Assembly (NCBI RefSeq): GCF_023343835.1
Contig: NC_064447.1
Coordinates: forward strand, 9,568,501-9,632,500
Reading direction: 5' to 3'
Origin: Lagopus muta
Lineage: Eukaryota > Chordata > Aves > Galliformes > Phasianidae
DNA length: 64,000 nt
Under the pieces are notes generated by a model, which ran no database searches, was not told where the DNA came from, and saw only the letters and a program-made list of their open reading frames with translations. A program made the translations under genes and the position numbers. How positions within the stretch are numbered: position 1 is the stretch's first letter; each line of letters starts with the position of its first letter. This document shows positions 46,897 to 59,290 of the stretch, in pieces.

Positions 46897-46953
46897 TTTT
46901 TTTTTTCAGAATTGCTTGGCCTTTTTTTTTTTCTTTTTCTTTTTTTTTTTTTT
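46897..46953. repeat. Two T-rich homopolymer tracts
   Basis: Ten T's at 46897-46906 and about 32 nearly uninterrupted T's at 46922-46953. The second could be a reverse-orientation poly-A tail of a retroposed sequence, but I find no source gene or element to its left. Confidence 0.85.
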
Positions 46954-47089
46954 GCACTGTTAACTGACATCTGAATGGGAGATATGAATATAGAAATTAT
47001 TCTTTGCTGAAAGCTGCAGAAAAGCCACAACCCTCAGATCAAACAAGTTTTTTGTGCCACAGCAAAATTAAATCCTTGTGATTTCCATA

Positions 47090-47220
47090 TTCTTCAGTCA
47101 ACAGGCTGGCGCCCAGCTCGTTGCTATAGCTACATGAGCATGGGCTGTCAGGAGCAGGGAGCCGCGCTGTCCGAGGGTTAAGTAGCTGCTTAATTATTCA
47201 GCCCAATATCTGGCAAGCAC
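47090..47220. promoter_or_regulatory. Candidate regulatory block with X-box-like palindrome
   Basis: gttgctatagctac (47120-47133) resembles the RFX X-box with three mismatches to the symmetric form. It is flanked by CpG-bearing 'ctggcgcccagctcg' and 'gccgcgctgtccgagg', and 'cttaattattcag' (TAATTA at about 47192-47197) lies to the right. The block is repeat-free. Confidence 0.3.
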
Positions 47221-48980
47221 TCCACACTGACAAAGGGGGGTCTCCTGTGATCTCTGTCGGGATGGATCACTTTAACCATTTCTCCTTCCTCCAAACCCAG
47301 AAAGGGCAGCAGCTCCCTGATGAAAGGGCAAATGGGATTGCTTAGCTTTGTGTTTATTCCCACCTGTTTGGCTGATTTTCCTCTGTCAAACTTGCTGGAT
47401 GCTCCGTGGAACTCAGTAAGTGTGCACTGAGCACCACGGAGCAGGACAGCACACCTGTGCCTCAGTTTCCCCAGCTGCAGCGGGAAGCAGTGCCATCTGG
47501 CAGCAGCCTTTGCTGCAGGGACCCCAGCACTGGGACACATTGCTCCATTTCTGCACAGGAACGTGCCCCAGTGGCATTAATCCTCCTGCAGCTCTCGTGT
47601 GGGCTTGGCACCAAGGCTGCTGGAGAAGTGCAAAGTGCAGCTGCAGAGCACCGTTGCGCAAGGCAGGCTGAGCAGAAGGGGGTGATGTGAGCTGAGTCGA
47701 GAACCTCCCCGCCATGGTTTTCCTCAGCTCTGCATGTACGGTGTATTGGGAACGTAGGCTGCTTTCCTTTCCAATGGAACAAAACAATGAAAATACTTGG
47801 AAGAAGAACAACTATGCTGGTCAAGACTCTCTCATTAAGGAGGGCTGTGTTTTCGGATGACTCTCTCTCTTTTCAGCTCTCCCTTGTTATTTAACTCTGG
47901 AGAAACCTGGGCTCTTTCTTGCTCATACAAACTTGAGGGCTTTTTCTTTCTGGAAATCATATTAAAAGCGTAGCCTGACTGAGGTCCTTTGCCAAACTGA
48001 TTATTGTGCTGTCCTGCAATCTGAAAACACTGGGGGTAAGGTAAGGTAACAGTGCAAAATCCACCACTTAGTCATTGCTGGACGCAAACCACCACATTGG
48101 TTATCACAGAAATATGCTGAAAGTGGATGCTGAGAGCCCCTGGGGGTCTGAGTACCTGGCCGGTGCCAACAAAAAGAGACAGATTAATGAGCTCTATGGC
48201 CAGTTGCTTCTGTACTCTTTTCTTAACCTTTATTTTCCAGAGGACTTCCAGACAGATAAAGGACAGCGTCTGGTTAATCATTTATCCATCTGCATATCCA
48301 GCTTCTCTTTTCTTTCTCTTCCCTGGCCTCAGAGGAAAAATTAACGTATTTCTTTTCTGGTTTCTCCCCTACAATCCTACGGAAGCAATTTTGGTCACAA
48401 TAGGAAGTCATGTCCCATCCAATTCAGCTTAAAAAAAACATAGAAAAAAGGAAAAAAGGAAGCACGCTAGAGTGATTGGAAAGGTCTGCAGGGGAGAGGG
48501 TGCTCCAGCAGCCCTGGCCTGCCTTGAAGTGATTTCTGCTCCAGCGTATTTTTAGCTACTGTCACAGGGTGATTTCCTTGCTGGTCTGCTAGAGGTTCAT
48601 GTTGCATTGCTGAAAAGCTCACTTGCTCCAGTGCAGACCTCCAAGCTAGAGAGCTTTTGACCGCGGATTTTCATCTGGATGGTTTGCTATTGTCATGGGC
48701 CAAATAGTGGAGCCTTTCCTCCGCCTTTATTCAGAATGGAATCCCATTGGATTGGCTGCCTGACTCATCTCTGGGCATTTTCTCCCAAGCCCTTTGCTCT
48801 GTCAGCCTCCCACCACCACCCCTGCCTTGCCAGGGGGTGCTTTGTCCTGGCCATGCACTTCCTCCAGGTTTGCCTGCAGCCTCAAGTCCTCACTCTGCAG
48901 TGATGAATGAGTACACTGGGAGAGTGGAGGCAACTTCTCATCTATCCTGTGCCAACATGTGGGAACCCTGCTGTGCCTCA
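47221..48980. other. No gene; two MIR-like 18-mers
   Basis: tgtgcctcagtttcccca (47456-47473) matches the best-conserved word of MIR SINEs, and tgtgcctcagcttcccca (48972-48989) differs from it at one base. Sequence around the first does not extend the match, so it is listed here and not called as an element. Frames up to 132 codons (47413-47811 minus) lie opposite each other. A-rich runs occur at 48430-48460. Confidence 0.4.
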
Positions 48981-48989
48981 GCTTCCCCA

Positions 48990-50389
48990 TCTTCACCCTA
49001 CAGAAGCTGCCTTTCTTTTCTATTATCAGTTCATGTAATTATGTTTAGTAAATAGTCTTCATTCAACAGCGTAAGGCACTGCAACATTCCCCATACAACA
49101 TATCCTTTCTCTCTGTGTTTTCTTGAAAACCCATGTCCCAGAATGACCATGAAACATTCCAAGAAGAAATGCCAATGATTTCCTAGTAAATGTCTTGGTT
49201 TTTTGTTTTTTGTTTTCTTTTTTTCCCTGTAAGTTATGAAAATGAGCCACCATTTACAATCTTTCTTGAGTCTACAAAGCTGAGTTGGATTTCAGTGCCT
49301 TCTGTTTTCTTGGGAAGCCTGACAAAGCTCTGTCTAATTTCATTCCACAAAACACCTTGGGATTGTCTACTGTGAAGTTAAAGAGAGCAGATACTCATGC
49401 AGTGACATCTAATTCACCTGCTAGCCATGGTGGGCACCAGAATCCTTAGAAATTACCCAGCAGTCGAGGGATATTTATGTAATAATGGGGAACTTTGATT
49501 CAAAGAGTAGAAGTGGTACAGGTCACCTGCAAACCTGACTAAGAGTCTTCCCATAGCTACCTGTGCACTGCTTCACTTTGCTTTTGTTGGTGGCTTCTCT
49601 TTGGAACTTGGTGACACGGGTGTTTTCAGGGTGATTTACTGGGCTTCAGCTGAGCTCTGTCAGCTGTGCTTCATTTGGTCTCGCTGAGGACTCGAATACA
49701 ATATTTCCATTCTGGATTTTGGTGGCAGGAAAGGTGATGAGATTGTGGTGACCCTGGTGAATCCATGTGCTTCTTGCATCAGCAAAGGTGGAACCAGGCA
49801 GTTACTTTGTTCCATGTTTCCCATTTTTAAAATGACTCTGGCTTTTGGGTACTTCAGTTTATTGCTCAGAGTCATGAGAAGCCTCAATTGCAGAGGTTGG
49901 GCAAAAGCACTGCCTGCCAGAAATTGGGTTCTTTCTGAGGTTTTTACTGAGCATTGGATTTGCTGATAGCACCAATTCCTGCATTTTCTCCAATCTCAAC
50001 CCCAGTGCCCATGTAATTTTCTATGCCAGAAGCACAACCAGCCCTTTGGCAGCATTTAAACCCTTTCTAAGGTGAATGGATGTCTCCTGGTGGCACAACA
50101 ACAGCTTGCAAAGTGATCAACACCACCTTGGCATCTCCACATCAGCTGCTGGGACCACCACGAAGGACAAGATCTCACATCCAAATCTCTGTCATTTGTC
50201 CCTCATCTGCCAGCGCAGGCTTTTTCCTATGGCACCTCAGGGTGTGAAGGTGCCTCAGCCAACAGCTCACAGAATGTTTGAGTTCACAGTTTGGTTGGAA
50301 AAAACAGCATCACTTAAATCAAGGAGGGAGGCAAAAGCTCTCCTCCTTTAAGAGGGGAAGCCAGATGAACAGGCCCACAAGCGCTGCAG
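48990..50389. other. No gene or repeat recognised
   Basis: T-rich tract at 49198-49226. Neutral to AT-rich elsewhere, with no frame over 91 codons. Confidence 0.55.
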
Positions 50390-50560
50390 CACGCGGCTGT
50401 GTTGAGATTAATTTGCTTAATTGTTGCACGCTGTTAGCAACAGTTACCATGTTTACCGGTTGAGTCAGTAATGCTTGTTAAAACTCCAAAGGACCTCATA
50501 TAATAAAAAACAGCCTTGGAATGGTCTTTCACATTAGCTACTGTTGCTTTGCTACAGCAA
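50390..50560. promoter_or_regulatory. Candidate enhancer with Grainyhead-like and AP-1 words
   Basis: TACCGGTT (50454-50461), one base from the Grainyhead-like palindrome AACCGGTT, overlaps by one base the exact AP-1 word TGAGTCA (50461-50467). To the left are 'gattaatttgcttaattg' (50406-50423) and the small palindrome ctgttagcaacag (50431-50443). CpGs are retained (gcacgcggc, gcacgctg). The surrounding DNA is repeat-free and AT-rich. This would suit an epithelial enhancer, but only the words are seen. Confidence 0.4.
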
Positions 50561-50869
50561 ACATGCATAACTCAGCCTCCTCCACCAAGCCCTCTCCAGC
50601 TCTGAGACACATCCAGACAAGGTATCCCGAATTCCGTGTTTTGAGAAGTGTGACATTTTCTCCCCCCCAGGTGTTATCTCTGCAGGTTGCTTCCCTGCCC
50701 ATTGCCATGACAATGAAGGCAGCCATACAGCATCACTGAGTTATCCCTGCTAAGGATTAATTCGGCTCCAGGGAAATGCAGTTTGAACTTTAATGTCACC
50801 TTGATTCTACCTGGCTTTTCAGAAGGATCTCCACGGTTGTGGGGAATAGCAATAACAGATAACCAGTTC

Positions 50870-51240
50870 TACATTACCCCCCCAAAAAGGCAATGGTCAC
50901 AATCCAGTTAAAGAAAAAAAAGAAAGATTTACTCCTCTGTCCCAAAAATCAGGGCTCACCAGATACTCCCAGAGAAGGGCTCTCCAGCTAAAGATCCTTC
51001 CTTACAGGCAGCCAGTGCTTACATAAAGCTTAGGGAGGGGTGAAAGCTGGTTTCCACCCCTTCCAGACATGCAGGTGAATTGCTGTATGGGAATTGTTGG
51101 GTCACAGCCTGAACCACTGATTGAGCACCTGGGGAAAGGACCAACTCAACCCTGGGAGCACAGGTGAAGGCAATTCAGCTGTGTGACTGAAGGGGTGGAG
51201 CCTGGCTACGGACAACCTGAAACAATGGGGATAAGATTGG
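50870..51240. mobile_element. Possible old LTR-like block, family not assigned
   Basis: The stretch has the feel of a retroviral LTR or other dispersed element: CCT/AGG-rich words such as 'gaaaggaccaactcaaccct', 'ggagcacaggtgaaggcaat', 'tcagctgtgtgactgaaggg' and 'gtggagcctgg' that do not resemble neighbouring unique DNA. I could not fix TG...CA ends, a target-site duplication, a primer-binding site or any retroviral coding sequence. It may be a solo LTR remnant, another repeat, or unique DNA. Confidence 0.25.
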
Positions 51241-53827
51241 CAATTTCTCTGGTGTTTAGAAATGGCTCAGAGCAAAGGTGATGCTCCAGGACCTGCAGCA
51301 TCCTTCCCATGCAGCACTCAGAGCACAGTGGGCCGCTGGTCAGGTGTGTACACTTTTCTGTCTGAATAGCACTTGTTTCTGTGGGATCTTAGGGATGTTT
51401 TTCAGATGGAAAAAGTTCTTGTATTGGATTGTCAGGGAGTCAGGAACTACATTAATAACCCCCCGCAGACCTCATAAAATCAGAGGGATGCTGCCAAAGG
51501 AAAAAGACTGAGCGGAGTTTACAGTTGCAAGAAGCATGGAGGACAAATCAAAGCTTATGATGCAATTTTGTGTGAATAAGGTCAGAACATTTTGTTTTGG
51601 CTGCATGAGTGGGACTTTCACAATGAGATGCAATGTTGAAATATTTTGACTGTATTTTGGTGAAGGAGGTAAATCTCAGTATCTAATTTCTCCATGACTT
51701 CCTGCTGATCCAAAGGGTGACTGAAACATTCTATTCCTATGAGGTATGGGTGGAGTTGCACTACCACTCCCAGCTCTACCTGAGAAGTAATATTGATTCT
51801 GAATCCATTCTGTTCTCAGAGAAAATTGGGTGCTCCTTAAGCTGTGTTATTGATGGTTGCTCCATTGCTGTGTGCAACTAGTGCTTCCTAAAGGCATTAT
51901 TTAATCCATGTTCATGACTGGGATAATGCATTCTGGATGGGATGGTGAAAGTGATGTCCTCAGGAGAGGAGGGGAAGGTCAATTCATAGGAAGCTCTTAG
52001 CAGAAAAACTCTCCATAAGAAGCTGTTTGTGCAGAAGAGAAAATCCCTGCTTCTCTATGGAGGGAAGAGGAGGAGGAGCTGTTATCATGTCTCTGGTGTC
52101 TTATCAAGAGGGATTAAAGAATAGCTGGGCATTCACAGAGAATCCAGGCTTCCAGTTCACATAGCCAGGTTTTTGGTTTTTTTTTTTTTGGGTCCTTTCA
52201 CAAGCAATGACCAACATATACATTAATGTGCCTAAATGTCCTGCTCTGCCTTCCACGCAGAGCAGACATACCCCTCTGAAGGAGATGAAGACATAGCCCC
52301 AGGGCAGGCGAATGCTGAACATGGAGCTGCTCAGCCATGCACCGCAGTGGGGAACTGATGGAAGAAATGAATGTACTTCTTTGCTCAACAGTATGACTTA
52401 TAATTCAAGGGGGAAAAATGAGCTCATGAGGACAGCCTGTTTCACCTTCTCTCCCACTCCTCATGGGTGTTGAGATGGGTAGGAGAGTCAAAAGCTGGCA
52501 AAAGCATCGGCCAGAGGAAAACTGACAGGCTAGCAGCTCATTATTACTCATCCTGGTGGCTGTTCCACAGGCAGTGATTTAATGTTGCACTTTTCACTAA
52601 GTGCTCTGATAAACATGCTCTAATTCCTTCAGTGCCTCTTGCAGCTTGAGTTTGAAGTAGTGGGATGACAGGAAGATTGAGGCTTTGCAGAAGGGCATTT
52701 GGGTCGGAGCCTCGGCCAGTGCAAGTCATTCTGGCTGTGGGATTTTTGTATCCTTTTTCAGACCCAAAGCTAGTAAGTGTCTTTTGAAGTGTAGGTGTCT
52801 TGGAAAAGCAGTGATACACAATTCTATTTAAATGATAGTAATAAAAGGAAAACAAAGTTGGGAAATAAATGTAAACCATCCCTAATCACAACCAGGAAAT
52901 CAACTTTGCTAGAGTGAGGCTGAGCATGTGTCTAATCTGGGCTCGGGCGAGGAACAGAAGAAATGTAGAAGGAATCAATTTTTACTATGTTATGCCGAGC
53001 CTCTCACTGACTGACACAAGCCAGCTGTCAGCCTCAGAACTTAAAGCATAACTTGACCAAACTGCCCTCAATTTTGGGACCGAGATCAACTGGGGCACAT
53101 GCATGGCTCCAGGAAGCTTCATCCTCTTGGAAACAAGAAGTGAATGAGGGTGGCATTAGTGGCATGGTGCACGTAAGCAAATGGATGTCCTCAATATGAA
53201 TGTGCTTCAGACATGGCTGTTGGAAATATTTCAGAAGAGCCTTCTGATTCTTATCCCTTTGGTACTGCCTTGTGCAATGGCAAGATCGAGCTCTAGATCT
53301 TCCAGCCTGACAACCTCAGGTCAGCTTCTTCATCCTCTCATGCAACAGCAGCCCCAGTGAATGCAGGATGCTCGTGCTTTCTCATTGACTCTTCTCTTGC
53401 TTGTTCCTCTTCATCTCAAGCCTTTCCAATCTTCAGAAAGAGCAGAATGGAAAGAGAGACCACACATTGTGGCTGCTAATAGGGTCTTCAGAAAGTGCCA
53501 GAGCACCGCATTTGAGATATTGCTGTGATAGTTCAGAGACATGACAGCAAACTGGCAGAATCCAAAGCAATCAGAGTGTGGTAAACCTGAAGCATTTAAC
53601 ATATACCATGGCTTGGAAAAAAGATTTGGTTAAAAAGTCTTCAAATTACTGTATGGTGTCAGAGCAACAGAAAGAGCAAGAAGCTTGTTCTGAGAGCGGG
53701 GATCTAGTTCAGATATATTCTACATGGCTATAGGCACTCACGCATATATAAATGTTGAGATCAGCACCGGATGGTGTTTTTTATTTAGTTTCACGCTTTG
53801 TTAACTTCTCTAAATTATGTGGAACGC
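51241..53827. other. AT-rich non-coding stretch, no gene recognised
   Basis: No frame over 111 codons (52544-52879 minus, no domain). A T13 run lies at 52177-52189. 52870-53030 is repeat-free with a few retained CpGs and might be regulatory. No repeat family recognised. Confidence 0.5.
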
Positions 53828-53915
53828 TTTTTTTTTTGTTTTTTTAATACCCAAAATTTTGCCTGTTCCCAATTACCAAAAGAAGGAGGGGGGGAAAAAA
53901 AAAAGGGGAAAAAAG
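53828..53915. repeat. T-run and purine-only tract
   Basis: T-rich tract 53828-53846 followed, after about 30 bases, by a purine-only run of A's and G's (53879-53918) that includes G8 and A10 blocks. Such a tract can form triplex or other unusual helices and is prone to slippage. Confidence 0.8.
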
Positions 53916-55979
53916 AGCTGAGTCTGTGGAGCAAGTTGGCACCACTATGAAGCAGCCTCCAACTACACAATGCATCCTTCTTGCAGGAACCGTCAGAGGC
54001 AAGTTGGGGGATGGAGAGATGGAGGAGTTAAGGCACATGGTGGTAGGCTGCAGGGAAGACACTGACAGATTGAAAGAGGTCTTGAGCATTTCTGAAGCCC
54101 TGAAGGAAGTGTCAGAGATATTTTGATGATACTCATCCCTGCCTTCTGGTTTGGGTACTTGGAGGATTTATATTAACTCAAAAATGCAGAAAGAAAATCT
54201 GCAGTGCTCCTTTTGAGTAGTCTGCTAAATCTTAATAGATGCAAACCAAAGCCTGGGACTCTGTCAGAGGCTCACCTTTAACAGGACAACTGCAGCTAAC
54301 CAGAACCTGGGATGACTCTGGACATGCAGTTTGTTCTCCTATTGGGTCTTTATCCAGTGTTCAAGGTTGCTTTTTGATATGACAATTGAAGATGGTTTTT
54401 ATTCAATTATTGCATTAGTGGGAGTCTGAAGCAGGCTCATGATCGCCAGGGTTATTGCTGTATGAGTTAATGTTCACACCCCTTTTGGGTGTCCCAGAGG
54501 AGTGCTGCAGGCTTATGGCCAAATTTTATTTTGACTTGGATCCCAGTGTGCAAGCCAACTGTTTCTGCATTTCATTTCTGTCATATCCTGTACATTAAAA
54601 CACCATTAATTCAAACCTTTTGTTTCTAAGAACAACTGTGCTGTAAAACAGCAATAAAAAGCTGCCAAAGTTCTCTTAAACCAGTGTAATATGTTCATTC
54701 ATGCAAACTGGGATATAAAAATAAAAAAAAATACAAACACACTTTTGTCAAAAGCATACTACAAATAGTATTTCTTTCCCCCTCAGCTTTGCAAGAAGAT
54801 GAGGGGATCAGTCCAAGAGCAGGTTTCTCCCATGGCCATGGGCTTTCCTAGCACCTTTCTCCCATTTTTACCATAAAGTAAAGAACAAATTGGGTCCTTT
54901 TACTTTTATCTAACACTGTGCTTGTCCTTAGGTTTAATTAGCTCATGCTTGCAAGGTGGAAAAGGCAGCGAGGGATGCCTTCTGAAAACCTGTGAGCTGA
55001 GCAGGGATTTGTACCAGGTTTACTCCCCTTTTCCTTGCAGCTCTCCTAAATGCCTGTGGCACAGCCTCACGCAGCACCTGCTGCTTCTTCTGGGCATGAG
55101 GCCATGTGTGCAGCCAGTGCTGGGCAGGGAGCAGAGCATTGCTGGTCCTTGTGTTCCTAGGGATGGAGGGGACAGCCACCATAGCCGCATCCTTGTCCCA
55201 AACGCAATAGCTGAGATGAGAAGTGTGCACAGCTGTTGTATCCAATGTCATGTAAGAGTGTTGCCAGCTTGTGCATGGCATTTATTATTCTTCCTCTGGA
55301 AGTGATAACTTTCTCTTGACTTTCTCCTGAAGAAGTCTCCACTTCTGTGTTTTTTACCAAACTCAGAGTTTTAATCAACAGGATACACTTGCCTCTTGCA
55401 CCCAAGCAGGATCTATTCCATAGCCTCTCTTCTTGTTCACATTGTTCACTTGGGATAATGAAGATGATATCCAAGGGTCAGGACACTGCCAAACACACTT
55501 CTCTGAGACACAAGGGCCGTAGCTGAGCAACAAGTTGCCCCACAGGAGTCCTTCAGCTCTCCAGCAATGTCGTTTTCCCATCACAGATAAAAGATTCTTG
55601 GGGTTTTTCAGATGCTGTCATCACCTTTGATTTATGGTAAGTTTTTCTTGTACTTCCCTTCTTTCTCCCAAACTGGGGCCTTTTAGCATTCTGAATTGAA
55701 TACTTATGAGGCAAGGAGAAGTTAGAATCTGGAAGGAGGAACTGGGAAACATTCTTGTAATGGCACTGGGATGGCATCTCTGGGAGCCATGGAGGCCACA
55801 GGCAGAGCACCAAGCCTCCCTCAGGTCTGGCTCTAGAGGTGCATTGAAGAAAGTTTAGAAGCTTTAAGAAAAAAGTAGACAGCAAAGCATCAAGAGTGCA
55901 TGACTCAGTCTGTGCCCCGAGTTCAACCTGCCGTTACCAACCAGGAGCAAACAGGTTGGGCTCCTTCATCACACACTCT
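53916..55979. other. No gene; AT-rich unique block at 54540-54720
   Basis: 54540-54720 contains 'caccattaattcaaacc' and a 6-bp hairpin (tgctgt/acagca, 54639-54653) leading into AATAAA (54653-54658), which could serve as a polyadenylation signal but has no transcript evidence. The frame 54922-55305 plus (127 codons) is opposed by 54943-55281 minus (112 codons). No domains. Confidence 0.45.
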
Positions 55980-56067
55980 GTCTTTTGTTTTGGGGCTGGC
56001 CAGGGAATATTTTCAGAGGAACTAAAACCACTGTAAATCCAAGCCCCATGTTGCTCAAAGTCAGCTC

Positions 56068-56096
56068 AGAAAGAAAGAAAGAGGAAAAAAAAAAAA
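56068..56096. repeat. (GAAA)n/poly-A tract
   Basis: About three GAAA units followed by GAGG and an A12 run. Simple sequence inside the plus frame 55985-56242. Confidence 0.85.
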
Positions 56097-58380
56097 TAAA
56101 TCCAATACCACCAGGAGACAGGGAGAGATCTTTTCCCAGGACACAAATTCAAAATATACCAGATGAATTTATGAACTGGTGGTTAAACCGATGCTCATGG
56201 AGTCCAAGATATGCCGTGAAACAAGCTGCAATGCATAAATGAGCTATGTTTTGGGGAGGATATTTTGCCCCCATTTGCTTTAGCATTGTTTCTAAAATTT
56301 CCCAAATCACATCCTGATCATTCTCTCTCCTCCCCTGGCTTAAAAGCCTTGTTTTGGCTCTTGCTGCAAGGAATAATATAACGAAGAAGAGGAGGGAAAA
56401 AGAATCTTGGTCAGCTGCTAAACATATAAACCTGCAGATTTATTTAGTAGTGATAATCCCTGAAGGAGAAACTTATTCAGTACTTCATCATTGGTGAAAC
56501 TGCCCACATCTGTTCAGAGACAGCAACAGGAGGTCAGCAGCGTGTGCCAGCAGCAGCACAGAGGGAACCAACCTGTTGTATTGCCCTCCTCCTGTTTGAG
56601 CCCTCTGTGCTCACCTGGATTCTCAGTGCTATTTATGGTGGTTTTTCTCCTTTGTGGAAATGCTGGTGTTTCTCTTTCCAGGTTCAGTCAGTGAGCTTGC
56701 CTTTGGAAAGTACCCCAGGACAGAGCCAGAAGCTCTGGCAGAAGCCCTCTCCATGCCATGTGCCCTACTCAGGGGTTTGTTGCATCATGCCATGCATTTT
56801 GGGATCCATGCAGGATGGTTGCAGCTTGCTGGACTCCTGGCTGTCTTCCTTACAAAAGTCTTCCATTACTGTTTGCACTTGGCCAGTGATGTGGAGGTGC
56901 TGGGGAGGCAGAGCCCTTGACTCCTCCCAGTTTGGAGGGAAGTGACCTTTTCTTGGGCCTGAGCCACTTCCAGATTTCAATAAGGGAGATGAATGAAACT
57001 GGATGAATGCAACTGGTGCAAGTACATAGAATGGGCTGTGGGTCATGGCTGCTGGGAGTGGGATGGGGGCTGCTGGCCTCTGGGGTTAGTGTTAATGAGA
57101 GGTCTGGATTACTCAGGAGAAATTAAGGAATGATCAGACAGGAGAGAGCATGGTTTGCAGTGCTGGACCTTCAATCTCTTGTCTCCACCTCCAAGAGCTG
57201 CAGAAGGAGACAGAGGTACCGGAGATGATGCACTGTCCCATGCAGGATGCACTGCCCTGAGCCACCCCAGGATTTGGCGCGCTCCAGCTCTTCCCAGCAC
57301 ATATCACCTCTTCCAAGCTGTCCATTGTGGTGCAGGAAGCAGTCCTTCAGAGACGGCAGAAATACAAGATATGGTACTGAAAGTTGGTACAGGGAGGGCT
57401 CAACAGGGGGAGAGGAGGAAGGACATGGCTTTGGATTAGGATGAAGCACTCACACATTTACATGTTCTTCACTCAGGGCTCGGATCAGACCTAGGAGCCA
57501 CAGAAGGGCTGGAGGTGCTGGTTGTCCTGCAGCCACCAGTGCATTCCCTGGCACCAGAAAAAGGCTAAGTTCAGCCTATAAGCTGTAGAAAAACAATTCT
57601 GGAGCTTGGGAGCTGCTGCTTCACCTCTGCAGTTCAAGAGTGCTGTTCCCATCTTCTGAGCAGATGGAGCCAAATCACGCCTGGTTTGTCCTTCAGTTTC
57701 CAAAGCTGTGGCTGTCACAGCCTTCTATGCTGTTGCAGTGTTATCTAAAACAAGGGCCATGTCCAAATGATACGTGTTATCCTGCAGAGCTGAGTTAGGC
57801 TATTTCCAGTGCGTCATTCATGGTGATTTTGTTTCCTCTTAACTTTTAATTTCTTCATCAACACATGCAGAGAAATAGTTTAAAATTGCTCTAATCCCAA
57901 TAGCATTCAAGCTGAGTTCCTTTTGGCTTGCAAACTAATTTTGTTTTCATTGGAAAAATGGATCCTGTTTATTTAATTTTCCTCACTGAAAACAAAATAT
58001 GTGGGTGGAGGAAATGGGACAGATTGGAAAATACTTTGACTGATAAAAACAATCATTTCAACATTATAGGCTTTTATATCTGCAACAGAAGCCATAAGAA
58101 AGTCATTACCAAAGAGTTACTGCAGATATCTGCAACTCCAAGCATAGGTGGAAATGCTGATAAAGTGCTGATACTCCATGCTAGCTGCTGGAAGAGGGAG
58201 ACTACAGGCTGGATTTTAATAGGCACCAGGGAAACTGCAGGTTGATTAAATGGATGTGTTGATATACGCTCTACAGCTGGTGGGAAAACATGCTTCACCC
58301 AAGTGCAGAAAGTTTCACCCCAAACTCCAAAGTCCTGATCTATTTCCTGAAAAATACAAATCAGAAAGAATTTTCAACTT
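56097..58380. other. No gene or repeat recognised
   Basis: Frames up to 133 codons (56544-56945 plus) overlap others in different phases; no domains. 57830-58140 is AT-rich and unique, containing the 105-codon plus frame 57928-58245, whose Ile/Lys/Asn-rich product simply reflects composition. Confidence 0.55.
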
Positions 58381-58386
58381 CAGATT

Positions 58387-58415
58387 AAAAAAAAAATATA
58401 TATATATATACACAC
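58387..58415. repeat. A-run, (AT)7 and CACAC microsatellite
   Basis: Ten A's, then seven AT units (about 58396-58410), then CACAC. A second A-rich run of about 11 bases follows at 58445-58455. Confidence 0.9.
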
Positions 58416-58455
58416 TTTTTGCCCCACATAGAAGTTTTCAGTTAAAAAAAAAAAT

Positions 58456-58949
58456 AATCAATTGACTTTTTTTGTAAAAACATTTTGGCCTTAGATAATG
58501 GTGGCCTTAAATTTGATTCCTTTGCTATAGGTTGTGCTCAAAGGGCTGCGTCTTACGAGTGGCACCTGGGGCTGCTGCTGGGATCTGCTGTGTGGTGCCA
58601 GCTCCCTGGCAAGGGCCTCATCGGAGGAGGCTCAGGGAGCTTTGGCTTGGGAAGAGATCCTGACTCTTCACGTCCGAGCTGGGATGAGTTCCTCCTTCCT
58701 AACGACTTACCCACATCTCAGGTTCAGGGAATTCTTGTGTGAGTCATAGTCTGCCGAAGAGTTTTTCCTTCTCTCCCCAGATACTAATATTTTGAACAAG
58801 TCTCACTCTTTATTATCATGGAGATATAAGGGAAATATCCCACAAGGACAGGGGTAGGTCTGAACTGCATGTCAGAAACTTTGCTGTTAAGATTACATGT
58901 GATGTGTGACCAGACTGTTTGGATCTGTGGTCGGGCCCCAGAAGATGTG
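58456..58949. other. No gene or repeat recognised
   Basis: Two nested plus frames (58485-58742 and 58534-58749) in different phases cover the GC-richer part; neither has a domain. The rest is AT-rich and unique. Confidence 0.55.
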
Positions 58950-59290
58950 TGTGGTGACTGACCACATCCCCTCCGGAAGGGGAATGTTTGAGTTCATTGT
59001 GTCGGTGAAATGCCGGGGTTTGATCGTGGCGTGGATTTAGTGGAGGTGGGAGAGGGGAAAGGGGCTACCGGGGCCGTGCTCCGCCCCGCACACTCGGCCG
59101 CAGGGAGCAGCTCATTTGTCCAGGACGCACCGGACTCCGCCGTATGGTGGATGCATCATATTTCTGTCTGCGATTTCCTGCACGGAAAAATGAGAGCCAA
59201 GAGCAACTGCTCCTACATCCCCTGGGGTGGTCCGAAGCTGAGACTGAGGCTACAGATGTGCTCGCGCCTCCCCATCACTGTCCCCTCCCA
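58950..59290. promoter_or_regulatory. CpG cluster with ETS word and small palindromes
   Basis: tgtggt/accaca (58950-58966) is a 6-bp inverted repeat around gactg. It is followed by tccggaag (58972-58979), an exact ETS core. From 59013 to 59275 there are about eighteen CpGs, including 'gctccgccccgcac' (59079), a GC-box-like word, 'ctcggccgcagg' and 'ctcgcgcctcc'. ETS plus GC-box in a CpG cluster is a common make-up for TATA-less promoters. The cluster is smaller and weaker than the island at 37180-37570. Confidence 0.4.

Noticed and set aside
46922..46953. Long T tract as a reverse poly-A tail of a processed pseudogene
   Set aside because: No coding-like or known element sequence lies to its left, and no target-site duplication could be seen.
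54653..54658. AATAAA as a polyadenylation signal of a gene
   Set aside because: The hexamer is common in AT-rich DNA, and there is no upstream coding sequence or terminal exon to go with it.
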